Shown piece after piece: positions 15,279 through 23,304 of a stretch of DNA of 33,984 nt. Position 1 is the first letter of the stretch, and each line of letters opens with the position of its first letter. The notes beneath the pieces were generated by a model, which had not been told where the DNA came from, did no database searches, and saw only the letters and a program-made list of their open reading frames with translations. Source of the DNA: a virus; the IMG/VR virus record IMGVR_UViG_3300041409_000318, positions 1-33,984 of that record; one strand, written 5' to 3'. The position numbers and the translations under genes were made by a program.

Positions 15279-15496
15279 TTGCATCGCGCACCTGTTTTAA
15301 GCCGCTGCGCAGCGAGTTTTCGCTGCGGATGCTGCGGCTGTATCAGCACTACAAGCTGGGGTACCTGCCATTTTCCGGCGGGGTGCTGCAGCAGCCCAAC
15401 AAGTTCCTGGAGGCGATGGAAGTGATCAGCGCCACGATCGGGGGCATCGAGCGTGACCGCTTCGAGCAGATGAAAAAGGACGCGGAAAAAGCATGA
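15146..15496 (+). CDS. T extension of tail chaperone GT (via -1 frameshift)
   Basis: Reading frame without its own good start, entered from gene G by the -1 slip at 15140-15146. The fusion GT is about 117 + 116 = 233 residues. The extension begins with a cysteine-containing segment (C-x3-C-x4-C in FDCGPRCPWGRHCDD), then YDGYFEIPGVIASRTCF. A compact helical T domain follows, typical of gpT-like parts (LRSEFSLRMLRLYQHYKLGY, QQPNKFLEAMEVISATIGG). It would recruit the tape measure and tube subunits. Its stop overlaps the next gene's ATG (ATGA). Confidence 0.85.
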   Translation, partial: LIVAVHVAAEDRKPFDCGPRCPWGRHCDDTNPAGYDGYFEIPGVIASRTCFKPLRSEFSLRMLRLYQHYKLGYLPFSGGVLQQPNKFLEAMEVISATIGGIERDRFEQMKKDAEKA

Positions 15497-16056
15497 TGCC
15501 CACCATCGATGTGCGCGACACCATTCGCGAGACCATCGCCGACATCACCCTGATCCAGCAGGGCATCGGTAAAAAGGCGGCGGTGCGCGGGGTGAACTAC
15601 GCGGTGGACGGGGTGGCCACCGGGGCCAGCCGCGAGGTGCGCAAGGTCTACAACGTCAAGGCGCGCGCGGTGGCCGCCGCCATGAAGAAGGTGAAGGCCA
15701 TCATGCGAAGCGCGCGCATTGCCGGCGCGGTGGTGTTCTCCGGACGCAAGATCCCGTTGATCGAGTTCGATGCCCGCTGGACGCGGAACATGCCTGGCGC
15801 CAGTGTCCGCATTCGCCTCGATGCCGGGCGCAAGACCCTGCCCGGGTCGTTCATCGCGGCGACTTCGCGGGGGCCGGGCGTGTTTAAACGCGTCGGGGCG
15901 TCGCGCTACCCGATCAAGCAACTGCGCTCGGTGTCGATTCCCGACACCGTGCGCAACGAAGCGGTGCGAAATGCCGTGGTCGAGATCGGCCACACCCGCT
16001 TCAAGAAAGAATTCGTCCGGCAGATGAATCTCCTCACGGCAAAGGCAAATGGCTGA
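15493..16056 (+). CDS. Minor tail protein Z-like (tail completion)
   Basis: 187 residues, basic and helical at the N-terminus (KKAAVRGVNYAVDGVATGAS, REVRKVYNVKARAVAAAMKK). A beta portion follows (FSGRKIPLIEFDARW), then a GVFKRVGASRYPIKQL loop and a C-terminal VRNEAVRNAVVEIG helix. This order matches prophage minor tail protein Z (gpZ) relatives, needed for correct DNA positioning and tail completion. In lambda gpZ lies with gpU upstream of the tube gene; here it follows the GT frame, an arrangement seen in other phages. The ATG at 15493 overlaps the GT stop, and a second ATG follows immediately. A GTTTAAAC palindrome lies at 15882-15889. Confidence 0.75.
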   Translation: MMPTIDVRDTIRETIADITLIQQGIGKKAAVRGVNYAVDGVATGASREVRKVYNVKARAVAAAMKKVKAIMRSARIAGAVVFSGRKIPLIEFDARWTRNMPGASVRIRLDAGRKTLPGSFIAATSRGPGVFKRVGASRYPIKQLRSVSIPDTVRNEAVRNAVVEIGHTRFKKEFVRQMNLLTAKANG

Positions 16057-18133
16057 TAAGAACGTCTCCATCGACATCATCGCCGCTGATCGCACCAAGG
16101 CCGCGTTCGAGTCGGTCAAGAAAGGGCTGGGCGAAGTCGACAGCAAGCTGTCGATGGTCAAGGGCACCATCGGCGCGTTCTCCGCCATTGCCGCCTCCGC
16201 CGGCCTGACGCAGATGGTCTCCGCCGCGGTGCAGGCCGCCGCCAAGGCCGAGGATTCGTCCAAACGTCTGGACGCCGTGCTGCGTGCCACCGGCAACACC
16301 GTGGGCTTCACCCGCGACCAGCTGGACTCGATGGCGGACGCCATGGCCAAGGCCACCACCTTCGACGACGAGGGGGTGCGCGACGCCATGAGCGTGTTGG
16401 CCAAGTTCGGCAAGCTGCATGGCGATATTTTCCAGAAAGCGCTGAAGCTCTCCGCCGACTATGCCGCCTTTACCGGCGGCGACATGGCCGAGGCCGCGCA
16501 GGCGGTGGGCAAGGCCTTCGCCGATCCGGTCAACGGCGGCATGATGCTCGAGCGCCAGTTCGGCAAGCTGACCGACGCCCAGGACGCGTCGATCAAAAAG
16601 TTCATGGAGCAGGGCAAAGTGATGGAAGCCCAGCAGGTGTGGGTGGAGAAGCTGGAGAAGTCGATCGGCGGCACCGCGGGCGCCATGAATGAGGGCATGA
16701 CCGGCGCCATCAAGAGCGCCGAAAAGGCCTGGGACGAGCTCATGGAAACCATGGGCAAGAGCGGGCCGTCCAAGATCATCGTCGAAAATGGCCTGCTGTC
16801 GATGGCCACGCTGCTGGAACTGGTCAACGAGCGGCTGAAGGACGCCAACAAGGAAACGCAACGCCTGATCGAAACCCGCGGGCAGTTGCAACCGTTACCG
16901 CAAAGTGCGGTGTCACCCCTGGACGCCCTCAAGGGCTCCAAGATGACCGTGGCCGATGTAAACAAACTGCCGCCCGGGTCGGTGGGTGGGCAACAATTCC
17001 AGCTGCCAAGTGATTTCCCCAAGGACCTCACCGCCGAGCAGGTCGCCGCCCAGGGACGCGCCGCGCGCGCGGCCCAGGACCAAGCCGCAGCCGAGATCCG
17101 CGCTGCCAACGAAAAGCGCGCTGCCGAGCTGCAGAAAGCGCGGCGCAAGGCCCAGGATGAAATCGGCCAGGAGACCTACGCGCGCTGGCAGGCGCAGATG
17201 AAAGCGCACCTGAAAGTCGTCGAGGACCTGCGCAAGGCGGACTTCGACAACGCCGTGCAAATGGGCTCCGAAATGCGCGCCCTGTACGAGGCCGACCAGA
17301 AGGAAAAGCTTGACGCCGACATCGAGTCCGGCGCGCACATGAAGGAACTGTTCCAGGCCGACCAGACGGAGAAGCTCGCCGCCTATACCGCCATGAGCCA
17401 GCGCATCTGGGAGTCGGGCATGACCGACCAGGAGCTGCTACGCGCCAACTATGAGGCGGAATTCGACCTGCTCAACCAGTCGCTCACCCGCAAGTATTTC
17501 GCCGAGGCGCAGTACCGGGAACTGATGCAGCGCCTGGTGCGCAAGTACGAGAAGGACAAGACCGCGCTCGAGGACGCCGAGATCCGCAAGCGCTACGGCA
17601 TCGCCAATGTGTACCGCAAGGCAGACCTGGGAGCGGCGGGCTTTTTCGCCGACCAGATGGGCACCTTGATGCAGACCAAGAGCCGCACCTTGTTCGAGAT
17701 CGGCAAGGCGGGCGCGATCGCCGGCGCGGTGATCGACAGCTACAAGGCCGCCACCGGCTCCTACGCAGCACTTGCCGGGATTCCGATCATCGGCCCGGCC
17801 CTCGGTGCGGCCGCCGCGGCGGCGGCCATTGCGGTGGGCTTTGCGCGGGTGTCGGCGATCAAGTCCACGAGCTTTGGCGGCGGCGGAGGCGGCGGCGGGG
17901 CGGTGGGCACCTTTGCCGCCAACCCCAGCACCGGGCTGCCGGAAGATCCGACCAGCTCGGGCTTTGATGCGGCACCCGTGAGCCCGTTGGCCCAGCGCAG
18001 CGTCGGCACGTCCAAAACCATCACCGTCAACCTGCTCGGCAATGGCCGCTATACCCAGCAGGAAATCCGCGACCAGCTGATCCCGGCCCTGAACGAAGCC
18101 GCCGGCGACGGCGTCACCATCCGGGTGAACTGA
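16049..18133 (+). CDS. Tail tape measure protein
   Basis: 694-residue ruler that fixes tail length and leaves the tail during DNA ejection. The N-terminal half is typical of prophage tape measures (SKRLDAVLRATGNTVGFTRD, DDEGVRDAMSVLAKFGKL, QAVGKAFADPVNGGMMLERQ). A long Ala/Glu/Lys/Gln coiled-coil region covers about 340-520. Near the C-terminus is a hydrophobic membrane-active stretch (ALAGIPIIGPALGAAAAAAA), then a Gly run and a basic end. At about 0.15 nm per residue, a rule of thumb, the tail would be near 100 nm. The gene overlaps gpZ by 8 bases and its stop overlaps the next ATG by one base. Confidence 0.92.
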   Translation: MADKNVSIDIIAADRTKAAFESVKKGLGEVDSKLSMVKGTIGAFSAIAASAGLTQMVSAAVQAAAKAEDSSKRLDAVLRATGNTVGFTRDQLDSMADAMAKATTFDDEGVRDAMSVLAKFGKLHGDIFQKALKLSADYAAFTGGDMAEAAQAVGKAFADPVNGGMMLERQFGKLTDAQDASIKKFMEQGKVMEAQQVWVEKLEKSIGGTAGAMNEGMTGAIKSAEKAWDELMETMGKSGPSKIIVENGLLSMATLLELVNERLKDANKETQRLIETRGQLQPLPQSAVSPLDALKGSKMTVADVNKLPPGSVGGQQFQLPSDFPKDLTAEQVAAQGRAARAAQDQAAAEIRAANEKRAAELQKARRKAQDEIGQETYARWQAQMKAHLKVVEDLRKADFDNAVQMGSEMRALYEADQKEKLDADIESGAHMKELFQADQTEKLAAYTAMSQRIWESGMTDQELLRANYEAEFDLLNQSLTRKYFAEAQYRELMQRLVRKYEKDKTALEDAEIRKRYGIANVYRKADLGAAGFFADQMGTLMQTKSRTLFEIGKAGAIAGAVIDSYKAATGSYAALAGIPIIGPALGAAAAAAAIAVGFARVSAIKSTSFGGGGGGGGAVGTFAANPSTGLPEDPTSSGFDAAPVSPLAQRSVGTSKTITVNLLGNGRYTQQEIRDQLIPALNEAAGDGVTIRVN

Positions 18134-18885
18134 TGGCCACGGGTCCCTTGTTCCTCTACGAGTCGCGTCTCAACGACGCCGTGCCCGTGGCCAGCACCAC
18201 CGCCGCCGGCTACGACGTGCTCAACCTGCGCGATGCGCGGCCGTATTCGTTCTGGAAACCCACCGCGCTGCCGGCCACCGTCACCGTGGATTGCGGCTCG
18301 GCCAAGTTCGTCGATTACTTCGCGGTCTATGGTCACGACCTGTTTGCCACCGGCTGCACCATCGAGCTGCGCAAATCCACGGATAATTTCGCTGCCAACG
18401 ACGTGCTGGTCGACACCCACACGCCGGCGGACAACCTGCCGATCCTGCGGCTGATCAGCTCCACCAGTTCACGCTACTGGCGCATCCGCATCATCACCGG
18501 CACGGCGCCGACAATTGCGATCGCGATGTTCGGCGTGCGCCTCGAGGTACCGTCCGGGGTGCGCGAAGGCTTCGACCCGGTGGGGCGCACGGTCAAGTCG
18601 CAATACAACCGCAGCAACGCCGGCCACCCGCTGGGCAAGGTGCTGCAATACCGCGAGTGGAAAGAAAAGCTCACCTTTGAGCTGGTGACCTGGACCTGGG
18701 TGCGCAACACCTTCAAGGCCGCGGCCGAGGCCTGGCTGGAGGTTGAGCCGTTCCTGTTCGCCTGGAACGCGGACACCTACCCGAAAGAAACCTACCTGGT
18801 GGCAATGGACCAGGAGTGGACCACGCCGCACAAGGCGGGGGCGCTGTGTGACCTGATGGTGCCGGTGACGGGACTCATCCCATGA
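18133..18885 (+). CDS. Distal tail-type protein with discoidin-like domain
   Basis: 250 residues immediately after the tape measure, where distal tail proteins are encoded. The middle has a galactose-binding/discoidin-like pattern: ATVTVDCGSAKFVDYFAVYG, then CTIELRKSTDNF and SSRYWRIRIITG. The C-terminal part has strands ending YLVAMDQEWTTPH. In related phages such proteins form the tail-tip ring to which the hub and fibres attach. Carbohydrate binding is possible from the fold but no ligand residues can be named. It overlaps the next gene by 4 bases (ATGA). Confidence 0.65.
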   Translation: MATGPLFLYESRLNDAVPVASTTAAGYDVLNLRDARPYSFWKPTALPATVTVDCGSAKFVDYFAVYGHDLFATGCTIELRKSTDNFAANDVLVDTHTPADNLPILRLISSTSSRYWRIRIITGTAPTIAIAMFGVRLEVPSGVREGFDPVGRTVKSQYNRSNAGHPLGKVLQYREWKEKLTFELVTWTWVRNTFKAAAEAWLEVEPFLFAWNADTYPKETYLVAMDQEWTTPHKAGALCDLMVPVTGLIP

Positions 18886-20594
18886 CCGAGCGCGTGCTCT
18901 CCGAGGTGGTCGAGCTCGACATCGACAAGTGCCAGAACACCTACGGTGTCGCGCCGTGCACCGCTGCCGGCGCACCCGGCACCGAGTGCACCAATCGCTT
19001 CCGCGGCTGCCAGGACGTGGCCAACTACGTGAAGGGTACGCAGATCGTGCGCTTCACCGGCAAGGGCGCGCCGATCAACCCGGCGCTGCCGGCGCTGCCG
19101 TTCATCACCAGCATCGACAGCGCGCCCACCGAGATCGATCCGGAGGAAGGCCTGGCACAGCGGGCGTCGTCCTCGGTGGCGATGGTGGATGCGCCGCAGT
19201 CGGACGTGGACATGGATCCATACATCCGCACCCGCCCGGTGGCGGCCGGCGGCACCTGGTGGACGCGCTTTTTCGCGCGCAACCTGAATTACGTGGGCCG
19301 CACCGCGCGCATCAAGCGCGCCTTTGCCACGCGCAGCAGCAGTGGTGCCTGGAGCTTCGGCACCTACACCACCGAGCGTTACATCATCGACTCGGCCAAG
19401 GGGCCGGACGCCAGCGGCGCGGTGCGCCTGACCCTGAAGGATCCGCTCAAGCTCACCGACCGCGCCAAAGTGCCGGGCCCGACCTCGGGCAAGCTGCTCT
19501 CGGACGTGGCGATCGGCGACCTGGTGTTACCGCTCAACCCCGGCGACGGGGTGCAGTACACGGCCACCGGCTACGTGCGCCTGGGGGACGAGGTGATCCG
19601 CTACGACGGCAACGTCGGCGACGTGCTGACCCTGTCCTTGTCGTCTTACCGCGCCAGTTTCGGCACTGCGGCCGCCGAGCACCAGGCCGACGACAGCGTG
19701 CAGCAGTGCCTGGTTTATATCGACCAGCCGTTCTCCACGGTGATCCAGGATCTGCTCAACCGCTCGGGCATCGAGGATGCGCTCATCGATCTGGTGCAAC
19801 TGGTCGCCGAAGACCTTACCTGGCTGGGTGCGGGCTATCGGGTCACCGCCTGCATCACCGATCCGGAGGACGTGGCCGACCTGTTGATGGAGCTGCTGCA
19901 GCAATCCAATTCGGTGATGTGGTGGTCGCCCACCGACCAGCAGATCAAGTTCAAGGTGTTCGCGCCGCAGTCGCCCTCGATGGTGAGCTCGGTGGCGCTG
20001 AACGACGAGGCGCACCTGATGGACGGCTCGGTGGCGCTGGAGCGCATGGATGAAAACCGCTTTTCCCTGGTGGCCATCAACTTCGGGATCCGTTCGGCCA
20101 CCGCCAATGTGGAAGAGGCCAAGAACTACAAGCTGGCCGAGATCGCCATCGATCTGGATGCCGAGAGCGCCAACGAGTACAACGAGCGCCGGCCGCAGAC
20201 CCTGTACTCGCGCTGGTTCAGTGTGGACAACACCCTGGCCATGCGCGCCCTGGTGCGGCGCAAGGTGGCACGCTACCGCGATGCGCCGGAGCACATCCAG
20301 TTCAAGCTCGACCCCAAGGACGGCACCCTGACCGAGGGCGACCTGGCGGATTTGACGACCTACCGCATCGTCGATGAAACCGGGGCGGTGCGCACGGTGC
20401 GGGTGTTCATCACCCGGCGCGATGACAACGGCAGTGAGGTCAGCTACAGCGCGCGGGTGACCAACTTCGACGAGGGCTATGGCTTCATCGGCCCGGCCGG
20501 CACGGCGGACTATCCGGCCAACAACGGCTATGCGGTGATCGGCGATGTCAACGGCTTGCTGTCTGACGGCACGGCCTGCTCGAAAGTAATTTAA
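18882..20594 (+). CDS. Tail hub-like protein with conserved four-Cys N-terminus
   Basis: 570-residue tail-tip protein. The first 45 residues hold four cysteines (C17, C26, C36, C43) in the pattern DIDKCQNTYGVAPC...TEC...RGCQD, a module conserved in many siphophage tail-tip proteins. It may bind a metal or an iron-sulfur cluster, as lambda gpL does elsewhere in its sequence. The middle has beta strands and a helical segment (TVIQDLLNRSGIEDALID). The C-terminal half resembles the hub/baseplate gp27-like architecture (DPEDVADLLMELLQQSN, WWSPTDQQIKFKVF, RKVARYRDAPEHIQFKL). It probably anchors the tail tip and controls tube opening. The Cys function is inferred. Confidence 0.72.
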   Translation: MTERVLSEVVELDIDKCQNTYGVAPCTAAGAPGTECTNRFRGCQDVANYVKGTQIVRFTGKGAPINPALPALPFITSIDSAPTEIDPEEGLAQRASSSVAMVDAPQSDVDMDPYIRTRPVAAGGTWWTRFFARNLNYVGRTARIKRAFATRSSSGAWSFGTYTTERYIIDSAKGPDASGAVRLTLKDPLKLTDRAKVPGPTSGKLLSDVAIGDLVLPLNPGDGVQYTATGYVRLGDEVIRYDGNVGDVLTLSLSSYRASFGTAAAEHQADDSVQQCLVYIDQPFSTVIQDLLNRSGIEDALIDLVQLVAEDLTWLGAGYRVTACITDPEDVADLLMELLQQSNSVMWWSPTDQQIKFKVFAPQSPSMVSSVALNDEAHLMDGSVALERMDENRFSLVAINFGIRSATANVEEAKNYKLAEIAIDLDAESANEYNERRPQTLYSRWFSVDNTLAMRALVRRKVARYRDAPEHIQFKLDPKDGTLTEGDLADLTTYRIVDETGAVRTVRVFITRRDDNGSEVSYSARVTNFDEGYGFIGPAGTADYPANNGYAVIGDVNGLLSDGTACSKVI

Positions 20595-20604
20595 GGGGAG
20601 ACGC

Positions 20605-20835
20605 ATGGCCGCACCGTCAAAAAACTTTACCGCGATCGTCGACGCGCAGATCGATGTCGACTCGCCGATCACCGAACCGCTGATGACCGCGTTTCGCGAT
20701 CGCGACCAGCACCTCGAGGAGTGGCTGGGCGGCAGCTACACCGCCGCCGTCGACCACGACCACGACGGGGTGAACTCCAAGCTGCTGGCGGGCAACGTCG
20801 CCGGCAATCTGTATATGTTCTACAACTACGGGTGA
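20605..20835 (+). CDS. Small tail-fibre-associated protein, 76 aa
   Basis: Preceded by AAGGGGAG. The protein begins AAPSKNFTAIVDAQIDVDSP, followed by ITEPLMTAFRDRDQHLEEW. It ends with an HDHDGVNSKLL motif, which occurs in short phage tail and fibre proteins near the tip genes. The His-Asp-rich motif could bind a metal. The small size suggests a connector or fibre base rather than a receptor-binding protein. The function is unproven. Confidence 0.65.
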   Translation: MAAPSKNFTAIVDAQIDVDSPITEPLMTAFRDRDQHLEEWLGGSYTAAVDHDHDGVNSKLLAGNVAGNLYMFYNYG

Positions 20836-20842
20836 GGCACGC

Positions 20843-21328
20843 ATGAAGCTGATGAAAGTGAAGTTCACCGAATGGCGCGATCCACCGGCGGCCCGCCGCG
20901 CGGCAACGCCCACCGAAATGGATACGGTGCAGGCCACCCTGGCCGTCCTGGCGGCGAAGGAAGCGGAGCTGAAGGCCGACTTCGAGCGCAAGCAGGCCCA
21001 GCGCAAGATCGCCGATAGCGAGGCCTTGAAGGCCGAGCACCTGGCGATCGCCACCGAACTCGACAACCTGGTCGCCACCCAGCGCGGGGCCCTGGCCACG
21101 CAGAAGGCCCTGGGCCAGGAAGCGCTGGCCGGGATGAAGGCGCACCCGATGACCGCGCGCTTTGGCTACCAGGTGTTGAACGACGCCGGCACCGAAGTGC
21201 TGATGCTGGTGGACGAAGCCGGGGAGGCCCTGCCAGAGGGGGCGGTGTACGGCTACGAGATCGTCGACCAGGACCCGCCGTCGCCGGCCTGGGTGGCGGT
21301 GAAGGAAGCCGAAGCCGTCAAGCTCTGA
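20843..21328 (+). CDS. Coiled-coil tail-region protein, 161 aa
   Basis: Not recognised by family. Residues about 25-105 form a long Ala/Glu/Lys/Leu helix with heptad spacing (LAVLAAKEAELKADFERKQA, ADSEALKAEHLAIATELDNL), strongly coiled-coil. A C-terminal beta portion (RFGYQVLNDAGTEVLMLVDE) follows and ends WVAVKEAEAVKL. This shape would fit a fibre-attachment or trimerisation component at the tail tip, or a fibre assembly chaperone. The gene is followed by a strong terminator, so it closes the tail operon segment. Confidence 0.65.
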   Translation: MKLMKVKFTEWRDPPAARRAATPTEMDTVQATLAVLAAKEAELKADFERKQAQRKIADSEALKAEHLAIATELDNLVATQRGALATQKALGQEALAGMKAHPMTARFGYQVLNDAGTEVLMLVDEAGEALPEGAVYGYEIVDQDPPSPAWVAVKEAEAVKL

Positions 21329-21348
21329 GTCCGCGCCAACCCGCACCC

Positions 21349-21376
21349 GCCGCCGATTGCCACCGGCGGCTTTTTT
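21349..21376 (+). terminator. Intrinsic terminator
   Basis: GCCGCCG (21349-21355) pairs with CGGCGGC (21364-21370), followed by TTTTTT. It lies between the tail coiled-coil gene and the next gene start at 21402. Confidence 0.8.
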
Positions 21377-21401
21377 ATTGCCGTTTTTCAGGAGTGCCCG
21401 C

Positions 21402-21947
21402 ATGAACAGGATCAAACGCTTTCTCGCCCGCCATGTGCTGGTGCTGTGCTTTTACGTCTGCATCACCGGGGCCTGGGCGGTGGGGCTGTTCGACAAGGCG
21501 GTGGCCGGCCTGCTGCTGGCCGGCACCTCGCCGGCCTTTGCCTCGACGCCGCCGTCGAACTTCACCCCCGGCTCGCTGACCGCCGCCAACACCGCGACCG
21601 ATGGCACCGGCACCACCTTGCTGCTGGCCACCGCGCCGGCCACCGCCAGCGGCGGCTCGCTGGTGGAGCGCATCCGCTGCATGCACCTGGGCACCAACGT
21701 GGCCACGGTGGTGCGGGTGTTCCTCAATAACGGCTCCAGTCCGGCGGTGGCCGGCAACAACAGCCTGATCGCCGAGAAGACCATGCCGGCGAACACGCTC
21801 ACGCAAACCGCGGAGTCGATCCCGCAGGACATCATTCTGAACCAGGTGCTGAAAGCCAGCGCCACCGTGCCGGAGCGCATCTACGTGACGATCGGCACCG
21901 CGGTGGCCGCGGGGATCAAGTTCACCGCCATCGGCGGAGACCTGTAA
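21402..21947 (+). CDS. Virion-type protein with N-terminal membrane/signal segment
   Basis: The start is the ATG at 21402 after CAGGAG. Residues 1-10 are basic (MNRIKRFLAR), then hydrophobic segments run to about residue 48 (HVLVLCFYVCITGAWAVGLF, AGLLLAGTSPAFA), resembling a signal peptide or anchor with a possible AFA cleavage site. The remaining ~130 residues look like a soluble phage structural domain (NNGSSPAVAGNNSLIAEKTM, PERIYVTIGTAVAAGIKFTA). That domain type usually lacks an export signal, so a membrane-targeted form is odd. It may be a host-surface-modifying (exclusion) protein or a fibre with a hydrophobic base. The stop overlaps the next ATG by one base. Confidence 0.62.
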   Translation: MNRIKRFLARHVLVLCFYVCITGAWAVGLFDKAVAGLLLAGTSPAFASTPPSNFTPGSLTAANTATDGTGTTLLLATAPATASGGSLVERIRCMHLGTNVATVVRVFLNNGSSPAVAGNNSLIAEKTMPANTLTQTAESIPQDIILNQVLKASATVPERIYVTIGTAVAAGIKFTAIGGDL

Positions 21948-22528
21948 TGCAGGCGTATCCCGGTTTCCTCGGGCGGCCGCGGGAATCCAATCTGCGGGTC
22001 TACCTGGGCACGCGCCCATGCCGGGGCGAGGGGGTGCTGCTGTTTGCCGGCTTGTCGAAGGAATACGGCCGTTACGAATTCGAATTCGAGGACGTCCGCA
22101 GTTCGGTCGACGGCGCGACCCTCTCGCTGCAGATGGGCCTGGGTGCCGTTGTCGCCAGCGGCTACCAGTATCACGTCACCGAGCTGATCTGCAATGCGGC
22201 GACTTACGCGTCCGGGAACTCGGCCTCGGCGGCGCAGCTCGTGGTGGCCAACAATATCGGCAATGCGGCCGGGGAAAACTACACCGGCATCGTCCAGGTC
22301 AGCATTCCCGAGAATGCCGGTTCGTTCCCGATGGTGACGGCGCTTGGTGGCTCGCTCGATTCGGCAGGGCTCTCCAAATCGTGCTTCTGCTTCGGCAACT
22401 ACAACGTGCTGGGCATGATCGACCGGGTGCAGTTCGCGCTCTCGGGCGGCTCGACGTTCTCCGGCGGGCTGGTGAACGTGTACGGCTACCGGCGGCGCGG
22501 CGGGTACGAAAGAAAGCTGTGGATCTGA
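21947..22528 (+). CDS. Tail-tip/fibre-region protein, 193 aa
   Basis: Unknown, coupled by one-base overlap to the upstream gene. It is beta-rich (RVYLGTRPCRGEGVLLFAGL, YGRYEFEFEDVRSSVDGATL, NYNVLGMIDRVQFALSGGST) with aromatic residues, and ends VYGYRRRGGYERKLWI. The pattern is consistent with a jelly-roll or lectin-like virion domain. It has no signal peptide. Together with the previous gene it may form part of the tail tip or a receptor-binding structure at the end of the structural operon. Its final codons contain the start of the next gene. Confidence 0.6.
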   Translation: MQAYPGFLGRPRESNLRVYLGTRPCRGEGVLLFAGLSKEYGRYEFEFEDVRSSVDGATLSLQMGLGAVVASGYQYHVTELICNAATYASGNSASAAQLVVANNIGNAAGENYTGIVQVSIPENAGSFPMVTALGGSLDSAGLSKSCFCFGNYNVLGMIDRVQFALSGGSTFSGGLVNVYGYRRRGGYERKLWI

Positions 22529-22863
22529 CAAGCTCCCAGCGCCGCCGGCATGACGACCCGCGGGTGCAGCAGCTCGTCGAGGATCTGGGTGCGATCAAGG
22601 TCGACGTGGCCGCACTGGACGCCAAGGTGGCCGACAACACCCGGCTGACCAAACAGATCCAGGAGAGCACGGCGGGGCTGGTGGAGTTTTTCAACGATTC
22701 GCGCGAGGCGTTCCGGTTGTTTAACAAGCTGATGAATATCGTGCGCTGGTTCATCCGCCGCGCGCTGTTGCCGCTCGCCGTCGTGGTCGGCGGGTTCTAC
22801 GCGATTGCCCACGACGGCCGCCCGCCGGAATGGCTGAAAAGCTGGTTCGACCTCTTTAAATGA
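22519..22863 (+). CDS. Coiled-coil, single-membrane-segment protein (lysis region)
   Basis: GTG start at 22519, preceded by AAAGAAAG and overlapping the previous stop by 10 bases. The protein has 114 residues. The N-terminal ~75 are helical and charged (DDPRVQQLVEDLGAIKVDVA, a region with regular Val/Leu spacing). One transmembrane helix (RALLPLAVVVGGFYAIA) sits near residues 82-100, followed by a short polar tail. An N-terminal coiled coil plus one C-terminal membrane helix resembles XhlA-type lysis accessory proteins and some holins. Position before the exported metallopeptidase and amidase supports a lysis role. The stop overlaps the next ATG (ATGA). Confidence 0.65.
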   Translation: MDLTSSQRRRHDDPRVQQLVEDLGAIKVDVAALDAKVADNTRLTKQIQESTAGLVEFFNDSREAFRLFNKLMNIVRWFIRRALLPLAVVVGGFYAIAHDGRPPEWLKSWFDLFK

Positions 22864-23291
22864 AGCTGCTGCTGTGGTTCCTCGCCGCCGTGCTGTTCTG
22901 GCTGGCGGTGGAGACACACGCCCAGCCAGCCGCCCCGGATCCGGACCGCGTCGTCGCCCAGCTGCTGCGGGATCTGCACTACGACGGCCCGCCGCCGGAC
23001 ATCACCTGGGTGGATCCGGCCCGCGTCATCGAGGCCTGCGCCTGCCGGCCGCCGGCGTTCTATCGGGACAACAACGTCTACCTGTCGCGCGCACTGGATC
23101 TGACGAACGTGTGGGCGCGCTCGCTGCTGCTGCACGAGCTGGTGCACCACATCCAGCGGATGGCGAACGGCCCGGCAGCCGATTGTCACGAGTGGCGCCG
23201 GCGCGAGATTGCCGCCCATGCCGCGCAGAACGCCTGGCTGATGGAGCACGGCAGCGGCCGGCGGGCGATTTTCACAACAGTGTGTCAATGA
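22860..23291 (+). CDS. Exported HExxH zinc metallopeptidase-like protein
   Basis: 143 residues. A signal peptide (MKLLLWFLAAVLFWLAVETH, cleavage near THA|QP) sends it across the inner membrane. The core motif is LLHELVHHIQ, with His92, Glu93 and His96 in the classical HExxH arrangement for zinc. Glu116 in the EWRRREIAAHAAQ helix is a candidate third ligand, as in gluzincins. Four cysteines (C60, C62, C109, C142) could form periplasmic disulfides. It resembles uncharacterised exported HELVHH proteins in proteobacteria (DUF6647-like, from memory). Between a membrane protein and the amidase, it may cut peptide cross-links or a periplasmic protein during lysis. The substrate is not known. Confidence 0.72.
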   Translation: MKLLLWFLAAVLFWLAVETHAQPAAPDPDRVVAQLLRDLHYDGPPPDITWVDPARVIEACACRPPAFYRDNNVYLSRALDLTNVWARSLLLHELVHHIQRMANGPAADCHEWRRREIAAHAAQNAWLMEHGSGRRAIFTTVCQ

Positions 23292-23304
23292 ACGGGTCCT
23301 GCAT

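Noticed and set aside
18133-22528. Diversity-generating retroelement in the tail-fibre region
   Set aside because: No reverse transcriptase gene and no template/variable repeat pair was seen in the window.
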